A DNA stretch of 36,347 bases from Bacteroidales bacterium (GCA_016927695.1 JAFGME010000127.1:1-36347); one strand, 5' to 3'. Counted from the stretch's first letter, positions 8,107 through 16,421 are shown. The notes: a model not told the origin generated them from the letters alone. Translations and numbers: made by a program.

Positions 8107-11100
8107 TCAATCCCTTAATAGAGTAACACTTCCTTTCAGGTTTTTTTTAAGGTTTTGAGCGCCGAAAGTACATTCGAACACCCAGAAATAGACACCGTTG
8201 GAACATTCGATCCCGTTTGATTTTCCATCCCAGGGGTCGTTCATACTGGTCATCTCATGAACAACGGCGCCCCATCTGTTGAAAATCACAATTTTGAAAT
8301 CTTCGATACCTGAAAGCTCTTTGGGCTGGAACTCATCATTTTTTCCATCGCCGTTGGGTGTGAAAATATTGGGTATCTCAATTTTAAATTCTTCGATGAA
8401 GATGGTGTCACTGTTTTTGCAGTGGCCGTCATACACTTCCACAAAATAATAATTATCTTCGGTATGGTTCTCATCGGTGATGGTGAAATACCTGTCGAAA
8501 GACCCGTCGTGCCATGTATATTCCGTGAATCCCTGGCCGGCATCGATCTGGTAGGGTTCTCCGGGATATCTTATGTCATCCTCGCCCAGGAACACTTCAG
8601 GAATGGGGAAAACATCCACTTCGATCTGATCTGTAGCGACGCCGCATACATTTTCAACATCGAGGATGTAGACTCCGCTGGCAGACACTTTATACCATGA
8701 GGGGCCTGAAACCCCGTTCCAATAGTAAGTGTAATCACCCTCAGGCCCTGAAAGTGTAAGTGTGTCTCCGTTGCATAGTTCAGCATAATCTTCAAGAGCG
8801 GCTTTGGGCTGAAGGAAGTATTCCAGGGTGATGTCACTGCCTGCCTGGCATGTGTATTGGTCGATTACCGTAACAGAATAATAACCTCCTGTGTCCACGG
8901 TAAAGGTCTGGGATGAGGAGCCATCCTGCCAGATATAAGTCAGAAAGCCTGATCCGGCATCTAAGAGCACTGTTTCTCCTTCACAGAAAAGAGTGTCAGG
9001 GCCGAGGTTCACCTGAGGATTTGAAACGGCAACAGATATTTCATCGCTGCCACTGCATCCATAAACATCGGTTACTTCCACTGCATAGAGCCCGGAGGAG
9101 GCAACATCGTAATACTGCAGGCTCCATCCATCCATCCAGTTATAGTTAACGAATCCTGAACCTGCATTGAGTGTCAGCGAGGTGCCTGCGCATATTGTGG
9201 TGTCATTGCCCAGGGTGACCACCGGTTCAGGATAGAACCCTATCTGGATGCAGTCGGAAGTTTCGCCGCAATTGTTGGTCACTTCAACACAATAGTTGCC
9301 GGGTTGTGATACCGTATAAAACTGTGAACCCTGTATGGTCCCCTGCCAGACGTATGACAGAAATCCGGCCCCGGCATCCAGCGTAAGCTGATTTCCCGAG
9401 CAGATGACTGTGTCGTTGCCTAGATACACAAAAGGCTGCGCATCCACCTGCACATACACTGAGTCAGTGGCATCGCATCCGTAAATATCTTCCACATTCA
9501 CCCAATACCAACCCTGCGTGGTGGCAAGGTACGCGGTGTCGGAACTGAAATCCTGCCAGAGGTAAGAAACAAAGCCGCTTCCTGCATTGAGCAAAGCGGT
9601 GTCGCCTTCGCAAATGTTGATCAGGTTGCTTCCGTTTCCGATGTCCAGCTGAATGGGAGGAAAGAAGTTAACCACAATGGTGTCGCCTCCTGTGCAACCT
9701 CCGGTGGACTGTATATGCACCCAATAAGTACCCGGTTGTGTGACTTTGAAAGTAGAATCCTGCGAACCGTTTTGCCATTCATACCCTAAATATCCGCCGC
9801 CGGCGTGCAATATCAGCTCGTCGCCGTAGCACATGGTGGTGTCGGGGCCAAGAAAGGTGGTGGGCGCCGGATGCACAACGACTTCAATAGAGTCGGTGGC
9901 GATGCCTCCGCACATGTCAGTAATTTCAACATAATACATCGTGGTAGAGGGCGGGCTGACGGTGATGCTGTCCTCTGTAAGGCCGGTCCCCAGCCAGTCG
10001 TAAAAATAAGGCGGAATGCCCTGAATGGCTGTGGCCCATATTGTAACTTCCTGTCCTTCACATATCTGAGTGTTTCCGCTGGTGGCTGTCATCATGTCGG
10101 TATAATCGAGGATGATGATCTCCACTGTATCATATTTTGTGGTGCAGCCCAAAGTGTTCTCGATGACCAGTACAATGGTTTCATCCCCTTCGGGTATGCC
10201 GTCATAATAAGGGACAACATGGATGGAAGCCGTGTCGGTGCCGGCGGGAATGTAAACGCTGTCTACCAGTTCTTCATAATCCACGCCATTGGTGGCTGTG
10301 CCGAATATCTCATAATGTACCGTATAGGGGGCCCAGCCGGAGGCGGGTATTTTAAAAGTGATGTCGGCTTCAACGCAGCCTTCCACCATGTAGTTGCCTA
10401 CACCGGATGGAATGAGTTCGGTGGTGACTTCAATTTTGGGGCTGGTAAAACTGTTTTCTTCGATAAAAACGCCTGAATCGTAAATGTGATCGCCCGCATC
10501 GCCAACGGCCATCTTAATATGGTATTCTTCACAGGGTACAACAAGCAGCCAGGCGGTGAGTACCACCGTAAATCCGTCGTATTGTATGGATATGCCGCCC
10601 GTATTGTCGACATAATATTCGGGGTATGAGGGAATTACATTGTTGATCGTGGCGATGGCGACAGGAAGCTGCGTTCCGGGAACCAGGGCGACATTTTTAT
10701 TCACATAGAGCCCTCCTTCAGGGTTAGGCCCTGTGACAAAATATCCGAAAACATCATTGAAAAGGTTAAGCACCCATTCGGGATATTCTTCTGATCCGAA
10801 TACATATCTGAAGCGGAGGGTGTCTGATTCGGGGATAAAATCAAATTCCAGGACGGATGCGTCGTAGGTTTGCTGACTGGCTAAGGCGGTGAGTTGCGGG
10901 TCGCCGGCCATGCCGTTGTTGGCCGTGGCAGAGCCTGAAGTGTTGGGCCCGGGGATGTTGCTTGCGCTTCCTGAGGTCAGGAAGATTCCGCTGTTCAGAC
11001 CAATATTGGTAGTGCCCCCGTTGCCGAAAATTCCCCTGGCAATGTTGGCGCCCGTGTACACTACATTGCTGTAAACGATGCCTTCGCCCACTATGTTTTC

Positions 11101-11229
11101 AACCATATCTTCCGGAGAAGCGCCCGTATTGCAGATAATCTGCCCGAATGAGGCTGAAGAGAGAAGCATGGAAAACAGTAAAACGGAGGCAGGTATTACC
11201 AGTTTTCCGAAATTGTAAAATTTATCCAT
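8107..11229 (-). CDS. Choice-of-anchor L protein with eight Ig-like modules and T9SS type B sorting domain
   Basis: This 1040-aa protein has a signal peptide (about 1-29, ending SASFGQ). The choice-of-anchor L domain covers about 32-265 (GIFLTSGSASNIPGPN, FRYVFGSEEYPE, VFGYFVTGPN). A Calx-beta-like segment follows at about 275-378 (GTATNGVDYE, PEGDETI). Eight Ig-like modules of ~70 aa (about 380-948) share LGxDTxxCxG, LxAGxGFxxYxWQDGS and GxYxVxVTDxxGC. The C-terminal ~90 residues are a type B T9SS sorting domain (IFTPNGDGKND, IFNRWG, WDG, NGVYFW). It is the first gene of an operon with the 1735-aa cargo and PorP/SprF, so it is probably a secreted, surface-attached filamentous adhesin (role inferred). 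The annotated ATG directly precedes the signal peptide. Confidence 0.88.
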   Translation of the reverse strand: MDKFYNFGKLVIPASVLLFSMLLSSASFGQIICNTGASPEDMVENIVGEGIVYSNVVYTGANIARGIFGNGGTTNIGLNSGIFLTSGSASNIPGPNTSGSATANNGMAGDPQLTALASQQTYDASVLEFDFIPESDTLRFRYVFGSEEYPEWVLNLFNDVFGYFVTGPNPEGGLYVNKNVALVPGTQLPVAIATINNVIPSYPEYYVDNTGGISIQYDGFTVVLTAWLLVVPCEEYHIKMAVGDAGDHIYDSGVFIEENSFTSPKIEVTTELIPSGVGNYMVEGCVEADITFKIPASGWAPYTVHYEIFGTATNGVDYEELVDSVYIPAGTDTASIHVVPYYDGIPEGDETIVLVIENTLGCTTKYDTVEIIILDYTDMMTATSGNTQICEGQEVTIWATAIQGIPPYFYDWLGTGLTEDSITVSPPSTTMYYVEITDMCGGIATDSIEVVVHPAPTTFLGPDTTMCYGDELILHAGGGYLGYEWQNGSQDSTFKVTQPGTYWVHIQSTGGCTGGDTIVVNFFPPIQLDIGNGSNLINICEGDTALLNAGSGFVSYLWQDFSSDTAYLATTQGWYWVNVEDIYGCDATDSVYVQVDAQPFVYLGNDTVICSGNQLTLDAGAGFLSYVWQGTIQGSQFYTVSQPGNYCVEVTNNCGETSDCIQIGFYPEPVVTLGNDTTICAGTSLTLNAGSGFVNYNWMDGWSLQYYDVASSGLYAVEVTDVYGCSGSDEISVAVSNPQVNLGPDTLFCEGETVLLDAGSGFLTYIWQDGSSSQTFTVDTGGYYSVTVIDQYTCQAGSDITLEYFLQPKAALEDYAELCNGDTLTLSGPEGDYTYYWNGVSGPSWYKVSASGVYILDVENVCGVATDQIEVDVFPIPEVFLGEDDIRYPGEPYQIDAGQGFTEYTWHDGSFDRYFTITDENHTEDNYYFVEVYDGHCKNSDTIFIEEFKIEIPNIFTPNGDGKNDEFQPKELSGIEDFKIVIFNRWGAVVHEMTSMNDPWDGKSNGIECSNGVYFWVFECTFGAQNLKKNLKGSVTLLRD

Positions 11230-11408
11230 AACACGTGGAAATATCTTTTTTTAAACGTCAGCCTAGAGAAAATGTTCAACTTATCTTTTATTGACAATAT
11301 TTGTAACCCGATGGTTGCCTGAAATTACTGCCGGTATTAATTTTTTGCAAGTATAATCAATTTAAATCAATTCTAAATAATAAACATAATTTATTTACAC
11401 ACAATTTA
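11230..11408. other. AT-rich intergenic region, probable start of the T9SS surface operon
   Basis: These 179 bases separate the brkB stop from the start of the T9SS operon; both are on the minus strand. A single imperfect promoter-like box, TATACTTG, can be read on the minus strand, but no TTTG box sits at the expected spacing. I see no clear hairpin terminator for brkB. There is no small gene that I can support. Confidence 0.4.
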
Positions 11409-12398
11409 TTAACCGGTATCATGAGCATGGGATGCCTTTTTTTGCCTTTGAATGCGCTTTGATTTGTCTGAATTTTGCCTGGCGCTGTGAATGCTTGCGT
11501 TCAGCTCAAACCCGACCAGAAGTATCAGGGCATTGAAATAGATCCAGATAAGGATGATCAGCAAAGTGCCTATGGAGCCATACAATGCGTTATAGCTTGA
11601 AAAATTCTGCACATAGTAGTTGAAACCGATGGATGCCCCTAGCGATAATACGGTTGCCAGGGTTGAGCCGGCGGAAATGAAACGGAATTCGCTCTTTCGT
11701 GTGGGGCCCAGGTAATAGATGAAACTGATGGAAAAGAAACAGATGGCAACGGTGATGAGCCACCTGGAGGATTCAAGAAGATAGTAAGAAATAGTGTTGC
11801 CTAAAATCTCTTTTTCAAGCAGAAAACCTAAAATGGCTGATCCGGTGGTTATTAAGGTGATGGCCAGGATAAGGATAAAGCTGATGATCATGAAAAGAAG
11901 GGTGGAAATAAGTTTCTGCCTGATCCACGACCTGGATTCAAAAGTGTGATAGGTGCTGTTAAAACTTTCGATGATGCTGTCGAATCCGTTGGTGGCAAAG
12001 AACAATGCCAGGATGAATGTGATCGAAAGCAATCCTCCCCGCGGCCTTTCGACGATATCGATGATGGTGTCCATGATGAAAATTTCTGTGCCATCGGGGA
12101 TAACGCTTTGGATTATCTCCAGCAGGGTTTCCTGGAACCCTGCAATCGGGATAAAGGGGATCATTGTGAAAAAAACGATGATCATCGGAAAAATAGCCAG
12201 GAAGAAGTTGAATGCAATGGAAGATGCGCGCGAGGTGATCGATCCCTTACTGATTCCTTTGATGAAAAAAGCGGTGACGTCGTAGAGGGGCATCCTGCCA
12301 AATCCAGGTATAATGATTTTGCGCGACCAAAGGACTATGTTTCTGACCACCGTCCAGTTTGTTATTCGCCTGAGGATATTGGATATCTTTTCCTTCAT
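11409..12398 (-). CDS. YihY/BrkB family inner-membrane protein
   Basis: This 329-aa polytopic membrane protein has about six hydrophobic helices (roughly 60-85, 120-145, 165-192, 205-230, 240-262 and 270-300). Family motifs include RASSIAFNFFLAIFP, FFATNGFDSI, YYLGPTRK and GSIGTLLIILIWIY. The C-terminus is short, basic and cytoplasmic (KSKRIQRQKK). Members were once called ribonuclease BN, a name now regarded as a mis-assignment; the actual function, possibly transport-related, is unsettled. Translation is probably coupled to nadC, because its ATG begins one base after the nadC TGA. The family call is firm but the function is not. Confidence 0.88.
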   Translation of the reverse strand: MKEKISNILRRITNWTVVRNIVLWSRKIIIPGFGRMPLYDVTAFFIKGISKGSITSRASSIAFNFFLAIFPMIIVFFTMIPFIPIAGFQETLLEIIQSVIPDGTEIFIMDTIIDIVERPRGGLLSITFILALFFATNGFDSIIESFNSTYHTFESRSWIRQKLISTLLFMIISFILILAITLITTGSAILGFLLEKEILGNTISYYLLESSRWLITVAICFFSISFIYYLGPTRKSEFRFISAGSTLATVLSLGASIGFNYYVQNFSSYNALYGSIGTLLIILIWIYFNALILLVGFELNASIHSARQNSDKSKRIQRQKKASHAHDTG

Positions 12399-12399
12399 T

Positions 12400-13257
12400 T
12401 CAACAGGGTATGGCTTTCAGACTCATATCAATGCTTTTGATGTGGTGGGTGAGGGCGCCGATAGAGATATAGTCTACACCGGTGGCGGCATACTGCTCAA
12501 TATTTTCTTCCGTGATGCCCCCGGAGGTTTCTGTTTCGTATTTCCCGCCAATCCTGGCCAGGGCTTTTTTTATGGCGCCGGGAGTGAAATTGTCCAGCAT
12601 GATGCGGTTAACCTTTCCGGTGGCTAATACTCTTTCAAGTTCACTGAAATTCCTCACCTCGATTTCAATTTTAAGATCAAGCCCTTTTTCCTTCAGGTAT
12701 TTTTCCGTTTTTTCAATGGCGTTTTCTATCCCGCCGCAGAAATCGACGTGGTTGTCTTTGATCATGATCATATCATACAAGCCCATCCGGTGGTTACCGG
12801 CGCCACCGGTCCTGACGGCATATTTTTCCAGCGCCCTGAGCAGGGGTGTGGTTTTACGTGTGTCGAGAATAACTGACTTATACCCGGAAATTTTTCCGGC
12901 AAGTTTTCCGGTGTACGTGGCTATGCCGGAAAGTCTTTGCATAAAGTTGAGTACGGTTCTTTCACAGCTTAATATGGAAAGGGCGCTTCCCGAAACGGTG
13001 AAAGCGACATCACCCTTCCCGGCCCGGTTGCCGTCGTTCAGGATGGGAATGAAGGTCAGTTCCGGGTCGAAAAAATAAAACACTTCCCTGGCAAGTCCTG
13101 TTCCCGCCAATATGCAGTTTTCCTTGATGAGTAGTTGTGCAGAAGAGGTTTTTTCTTTGCTGATGGTTGCGAGGGATGTGTGATCGCCGCTGCCAAGGTC
13201 TTCAAGCATGGCCAATCTGATGATCTCTTTCTGCGATAAAGCTTCGGACTGGGGCAT
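12400..13257 (-). CDS. nadC: Nicotinate-nucleotide pyrophosphorylase (carboxylating), NadC
   Basis: This cytoplasmic enzyme of de novo NAD synthesis converts quinolinate and PRPP to nicotinate mononucleotide, CO2 and pyrophosphate. Diagnostic motifs are DTRKTTP, the RTGGAGNHRMGLYD stretch and IKDNH, about residues 132-138, 149-162 and 167-170 counted from the chosen start. The C-terminus has LDNF, ETSGGI and GVDYISIGALTH. I chose the ATG at 13257, one base after the stop of the preceding DUF4783 gene. It gives 285 aa, the usual length. A TTG at 13272 is also in frame but would overlap that gene by 14 nt. It sits between DUF4783 and brkB in a compact operon. No nadA or nadB lies nearby. Confidence 0.95.
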   Translation of the reverse strand: MPQSEALSQKEIIRLAMLEDLGSGDHTSLATISKEKTSSAQLLIKENCILAGTGLAREVFYFFDPELTFIPILNDGNRAGKGDVAFTVSGSALSILSCERTVLNFMQRLSGIATYTGKLAGKISGYKSVILDTRKTTPLLRALEKYAVRTGGAGNHRMGLYDMIMIKDNHVDFCGGIENAIEKTEKYLKEKGLDLKIEIEVRNFSELERVLATGKVNRIMLDNFTPGAIKKALARIGGKYETETSGGITEENIEQYAATGVDYISIGALTHHIKSIDMSLKAIPC

Positions 13258-13258
13258 A

Positions 13259-13651
13259 TCAATCTTTTTCAAACTGGATCTGGTGAATCAGATGCTTCCC
13301 TGAGATGTTTTTAAGTAAGATATAAAACCTGAATTTTTGCCCTGAAGAGATATAATTACCAATAAGGTACTGTGAACCGCCTTCTGAGGATCCCTCGTGT
13401 ATGAACTCCGCTGAAAGGGGTGGGTTTTTTCTGAAAAAATCACCCATGATCCCTTCTGCCTGGGATTTGCTGAATGTGCCTTCGTTGCCGGGCATCTCAA
13501 GGCCGATGGTGGCATTGAAGCCGGCGGCCAACAAAGAGGCATTCCCTTTGGAGAGCGCTTTCAGGATATCCCCGGACAGGTCTTCCGTTTGCGCTATGCA
13601 TGGTGTGAAAAACCAAACCGATACGATGATTATGAATGTTCTGATAAACAA
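13259..13651 (-). CDS. DUF4783 family periplasmic protein
   Basis: This small exported protein belongs to a Bacteroidota family of unknown function (DUF4783, NTF2-like in predicted fold). Recognisable parts are the Ala/Leu-rich helix GDILKALSKGNASLLA, FNATIGLEMPG, a KSQAEGIMGDFF helix and the closing beta strands. The frame stays open upstream to a TTG at 13705. However, a promoter-like box TACATTTG lies inside that extension (13679-13672), so translation probably begins downstream. The TTG at 13651 gives 130 aa with a clean signal peptide (hydrophobic FIIIVSVWFF, cleavage near IAQ). No ATG exists before the signal peptide, so the start is uncertain. It is the first gene of the operon with nadC and brkB. 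Confidence 0.78.
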   Translation of the reverse strand: MFIRTFIIIVSVWFFTPCIAQTEDLSGDILKALSKGNASLLAAGFNATIGLEMPGNEGTFSKSQAEGIMGDFFRKNPPLSAEFIHEGSSEGGSQYLIGNYISSGQKFRFYILLKNISGKHLIHQIQFEKD

Positions 13652-13671
13652 TGTACTGAATTTTAAAATCA

Positions 13672-13705
13672 CAAATGTAGTAAATTTTATGAAAGGATAA
13701 AACAA
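13672..13705 (-). promoter_or_regulatory. Promoter of the DUF4783-nadC-brkB operon
   Basis: Read on the minus strand, a -7 box TACATTTG (13679-13672) matches the Bacteroidota consensus TAnnTTTG at every fixed position. A TTG (13705-13703) lies 23 nt upstream of it. A transcript would begin near 13665, which is why the start codon was placed downstream. Confidence 0.5.
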
Positions 13706-13730
13706 TATCGTGCCAAAATTCAGGATTGCT

Positions 13731-13738
13731 TATTTTTG
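13731..13738 (+). promoter_or_regulatory. -7 promoter box of the SDR-rseC pair
   Basis: TATTTTTG is a perfect TAnnTTTG match, 18 nt before the ATG at 13757. No convincing -33 TTG is found at the right distance. The TTG at its end is in frame with the gene but is more likely promoter than start codon. Confidence 0.5.
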
Positions 13739-13756
13739 CATCAGAAATATTTTTGT

Positions 13757-14452
13757 ATGAATGTTGTAGTCACTGGCGCCGGCAGGGGAATCGGAAGGGA
13801 GACTGCCAAAGGATTTGCCCTTCAGACAGGGAACACCGTTTTTGCCATATCGAGGGATCAGCATGCACTGAACCGTCTGGCCGGGGAAATGCCCGGCAAT
13901 GCCGGAACCATTGTGCCGCTTGCCATGGATCTGACACTGGGCGATTTCACCTCTCTGAAAGCAGCCATTGCCCTGCACGGCGGGTTGGTGGACATACTGG
14001 TCAACAACGCAGGAGGACTTGTAAATAAACCGTTTGAGAAGCTTACCGACAAAGATTTTGACTATATGTTCGGGGCCAATGTGAAAAGCGCTTTTATGCT
14101 TATCCGTGCGTTGATGCCTTTTTTTGGTGAAGGGTCGCATATCGTTAATATCGGAAGCATGGGCGGGTTTCAGGGAAGCGCCAAATTCCCGGGGCTTTCC
14201 CTTTACAGCGCTTCCAAAGGGGCGCTGGCAGTTTTGACCGAGTGTCTTGCCGAAGAGTTCAAAGAAAGAAAGATATCTGTGAACTGCCTTGCCATAGGAG
14301 CGGTTCAGACAGAAATGCTCTCACAGGCCTTCCCGGGTTACAGGGCGCCTGTTATGCCCGAAGAGATGGGATTGTTCATCCGGGAATTTGCCTTGACCGG
14401 AACCCGGTTTTTCAACGGCAAGATCATTCCCGTGGCTTTGTCAAACCCCTGA
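13757..14452 (+). CDS. SDR family NAD(P)-dependent oxidoreductase
   Basis: This classical short-chain dehydrogenase/reductase of 231 aa has a Rossmann fold. The cofactor-binding loop TGAGRGIG is at residues 6-13 and NNAGG at 83-87. The catalytic Ser134 (NIGSMGG), Tyr150 and Lys154 (YSASKGA) are all present. It is cytoplasmic and its substrate is unknown; FabG-like or sepiapterin-reductase-like proteins look similar. The ATG at 13757 is preferred. An in-frame TTG at 13736 would add seven residues but lies in a promoter box. The downstream RseC-like gene follows after 11 nt on the same strand. It is divergent from the nadC operon. Confidence 0.9.
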   Translation: MNVVVTGAGRGIGRETAKGFALQTGNTVFAISRDQHALNRLAGEMPGNAGTIVPLAMDLTLGDFTSLKAAIALHGGLVDILVNNAGGLVNKPFEKLTDKDFDYMFGANVKSAFMLIRALMPFFGEGSHIVNIGSMGGFQGSAKFPGLSLYSASKGALAVLTECLAEEFKERKISVNCLAIGAVQTEMLSQAFPGYRAPVMPEEMGLFIREFALTGTRFFNGKIIPVALSNP

Positions 14453-14463
14453 AATCATCCGAG

Positions 14464-14901
14464 ATGAATGAAACCGGCAATTGCCGCCCCGAAGAAATAA
14501 GTCATACCGGTACCATCCAGCGATCGGACCGGCAAAATCATTATGTTCTGATCACAAGCGCTTCCGCCTGCGCCGGCTGTCATGCAAGAGGGGCGTGCCA
14601 TTTGAATGAGGTGGCCGATAAAATTATCGAGGTGTCAAGGGAAAAGGATGATTTTGAATGTAAACCCGGTGAGAAGGTGAGGGTCATTATGGAGAACAGG
14701 CTGGGACTGCATGCCGTGCTGTTGGGTTATATTGTTCCGTTTTGCCTGCTGTTGGCCGCTCTTATTGTCACTCATGCCATCACCCGGATGGAAGGCCTTT
14801 CCGCCCTGATAGCGCTGGGCACACTACTCCTTTATTATCTGATCTTGTACCGGTTCCGGCACAGGCTCAGGAAAAAGTTTGAGTTCAGGATCGAAAAGTA
14901 G
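14464..14901 (+). CDS. RseC/MucC-like (SoxR-reducing system) membrane protein
   Basis: This 145-aa protein has a short N-terminal beta region (HTGTIQRSDRQNHYVLI), then a cysteine cluster CAGC-x5-C (Cys36, Cys39, Cys45). KPGEKVRV follows, then two transmembrane helices (about 81-103 and 110-128) and a basic C-terminal tail. That matches the RseC/MucC family, whose members work with Rnf-type electron transport in SoxR reduction, or with sigma-E control in Proteobacteria. The ATG at 14464 gives a normal length. The frame is open further upstream, but there it overlaps the SDR gene and reads as non-native protein. No rnf genes are next to it. It converges on the universal stress gene with an 8-nt gap. 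Confidence 0.82.
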   Translation: MNETGNCRPEEISHTGTIQRSDRQNHYVLITSASACAGCHARGACHLNEVADKIIEVSREKDDFECKPGEKVRVIMENRLGLHAVLLGYIVPFCLLLAALIVTHAITRMEGLSALIALGTLLLYYLILYRFRHRLRKKFEFRIEK

Positions 14902-14909
14902 TCTGTGAA

Positions 14910-15746
14910 TCAATGATCAAATATCTTTTCCCAGTTTTGTTTTCGCGGGTTGATACACATCACCGGAATTTGAGCTGCATTGAAGATCATTTCCTCATCA
15001 TAGCTGCCAAGGATGAATTTGGTGAAACTTTTGTCCGGGTTGGTCATGATCATGATCATATCGGCATTCACTGAGGCGGAGTACTCGATCACCTGCTTTG
15101 AGAAACTGCCGGTGTCGGCATTTTTAATCAGGTAGGATATGCCCTCTTTATCAAAGAGGCCGGTGATGATTTTTACGGTTTCATCCAGTCCTGCGCCTTC
15201 CAGCCTGTAAATATGGATGGTGGCTTTAAAATTACGGGCAATGAAAGCTGCCCACATGGTTTTTTCCCATGGGCCGGCATCGCTGGTGATGGGAAGGATG
15301 ATTTTCCTGAAGCCTCCGGCAAGAGGTCTTTTCTGCACCACAACAACAGGCACCGGCGAACTGGTTACCACTTTGATGGCGAAACTTCCTGTGAGTTTCT
15401 GAAGGCCGGCTTTGCCGTGGGTGCCCAGATACATCAGCCTGGCGCCAATTTCTCCGGCTACTTCCCCGATGGTGGTAAAAATATCCCCTTCTTTAGACAT
15501 GGTGTCAACCTCTATCCCATGGGCGGAAGTGATCTCACCGGCCATTTGTTGCAGATGTGCCCTGACGGAATCCACATCCCCGCCTTCTTTTTTTAGCTGA
15601 GCTTTGGTGTTCTTGTCAATGACATGCAACAGGGTAACTTTATATTTCAGGAATTTTGCAGCTTCAACAGCCTGGTTCATAGCATTTTTGCAAACTTCCG
15701 AGAAATCAGTCGGAACTAAAATGATGTTGTTCATTTTTGAATCCAT
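14910..15746 (-). CDS. Universal stress protein, two UspA domains in tandem
   Basis: This 278-aa cytoplasmic protein joins two UspA-like domains. The first (about 6-140) opens with IILVPTDFSEVCKNA. It keeps the ATP-binding signature GTHGKAG...TGSFA (about 108-123) and ends in PVPVVVVQ. The second (about 147-270) opens with RKIILPITSD but has NPDKSFTKFILGSYDEE in place of the canonical Gly loop, so it is probably degenerate for nucleotide binding. Such proteins respond to starvation, redox or membrane stress in many bacteria; the specific role here is unknown. An ATG at 15734 (MNNIILVP) is an alternative start. A perfect -7 box lies 33 nt upstream. Confidence 0.9.
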   Translation of the reverse strand: MDSKMNNIILVPTDFSEVCKNAMNQAVEAAKFLKYKVTLLHVIDKNTKAQLKKEGGDVDSVRAHLQQMAGEITSAHGIEVDTMSKEGDIFTTIGEVAGEIGARLMYLGTHGKAGLQKLTGSFAIKVVTSSPVPVVVVQKRPLAGGFRKIILPITSDAGPWEKTMWAAFIARNFKATIHIYRLEGAGLDETVKIITGLFDKEGISYLIKNADTGSFSKQVIEYSASVNADMIMIMTNPDKSFTKFILGSYDEEMIFNAAQIPVMCINPRKQNWEKIFDH

Positions 15747-15778
15747 ATTCTTACTTTTTGGATGAATTAATTGAAGGA

Positions 15779-15786
15779 CAAAGATA
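15779..15786 (-). promoter_or_regulatory. -7 promoter box of the universal stress protein gene
   Basis: TATCTTTG on the minus strand (15786-15779) fits TAnnTTTG perfectly and lies 33 nt before the start codon. The nearest TTTG upstream is only 13 nt away, closer than the usual 17-23, so the -33 box is unclear. Confidence 0.5.
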
Positions 15787-15815
15787 AATAATTATTTTTC
15801 AAAAATTAAAAATTA

Positions 15816-16406
15816 TCATTTGCAGAAAAGCAGATCTTCCAGTTCCCTTATGTTTTCCTGTTTTTGTACGTCCCTGAGCCGGTGCGCTGAGCGTGTGAAG
15901 TAAGAGTGATTTTTAAGGAAGCTGAGCTGTAATTCGTGCCACTGCCTCAGGGATGACATCCGGTTGATTTTCTTCAATTCATAATGCAGCCGCTGGCTGA
16001 TGACAAAAAGATCGTCCCTTCCAAGATAATCCAGGTCGGCATCGGCAAGTATTTTTTCAGAAAGGGAGGCCGGTTGCTGGGGTATCCGGGTGGCAATGAT
16101 CATGGAAGCCACCATTTCAATTTCCTTTTCGCTGTAGTCATAATGCGGCAGGATTTCTGCCGCCAGCTCAATCGACACATCTTCATGACCGTCGTACTTC
16201 CTGATAAATCCGGCATCATGGAAAAGGGCGGCGGTTTTGATCAGAATGAGATCGGGGCCGTTCACCCCTTCGTGGCCGGCCAGCAACTGGCACGATTGTA
16301 TGACATCCAGCGTGTGTTCCACCGAGTGGTATGTCAGATGCCGGCTGAGTTCGTTTTTTAGCCTGCGGATGAGATAATTGTTTACGCTTTCAAAATCCAT
16401 TGTCAT
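15816..16406 (-). CDS. HD-domain phosphohydrolase
   Basis: This 196-aa soluble protein carries the HD superfamily metal-binding set: YHSVEHT (His27/His31), FHD (His63-Asp64), GHED and ADADLDYLG (Asp122/Asp124). Such proteins hydrolyse phosphoester bonds, often in nucleotides or cyclic nucleotides, with divalent metals. The substrate cannot be read from the sequence. The gene starts 15 nt after the adenylate cyclase stop on the same strand, so the two are almost certainly co-transcribed. A role in cAMP turnover or nucleotide metabolism is therefore possible but only inferred. Two candidate ATGs lie at 16406 and 16400; the first is used here. Confidence 0.85.
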   Translation of the reverse strand: MTMDFESVNNYLIRRLKNELSRHLTYHSVEHTLDVIQSCQLLAGHEGVNGPDLILIKTAALFHDAGFIRKYDGHEDVSIELAAEILPHYDYSEKEIEMVASMIIATRIPQQPASLSEKILADADLDYLGRDDLFVISQRLHYELKKINRMSSLRQWHELQLSFLKNHSYFTRSAHRLRDVQKQENIRELEDLLFCK

Positions 16407-16421
16407 TTGTTTTACCCTGAA

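Noticed and set aside
9805-10476. Long plus-strand open frame of 223 codons
   Set aside because: It lies wholly antisense to the choice-of-anchor L gene, has no ribosome binding site, and its product is a low-complexity Gly/His/Asn mix. It is a shadow of the repeat-rich gene.
11409-12398. Ribonuclease BN
   Set aside because: The name stems from an old mis-assignment. The sequence is a membrane protein of the YihY/BrkB family without nuclease motifs.
14242-14463. N-terminal extension of the RseC-like gene
   Set aside because: It overlaps the SDR gene in another frame and reads as Arg/Cys-rich non-native sequence. The ATG at 14464 gives the normal family length.
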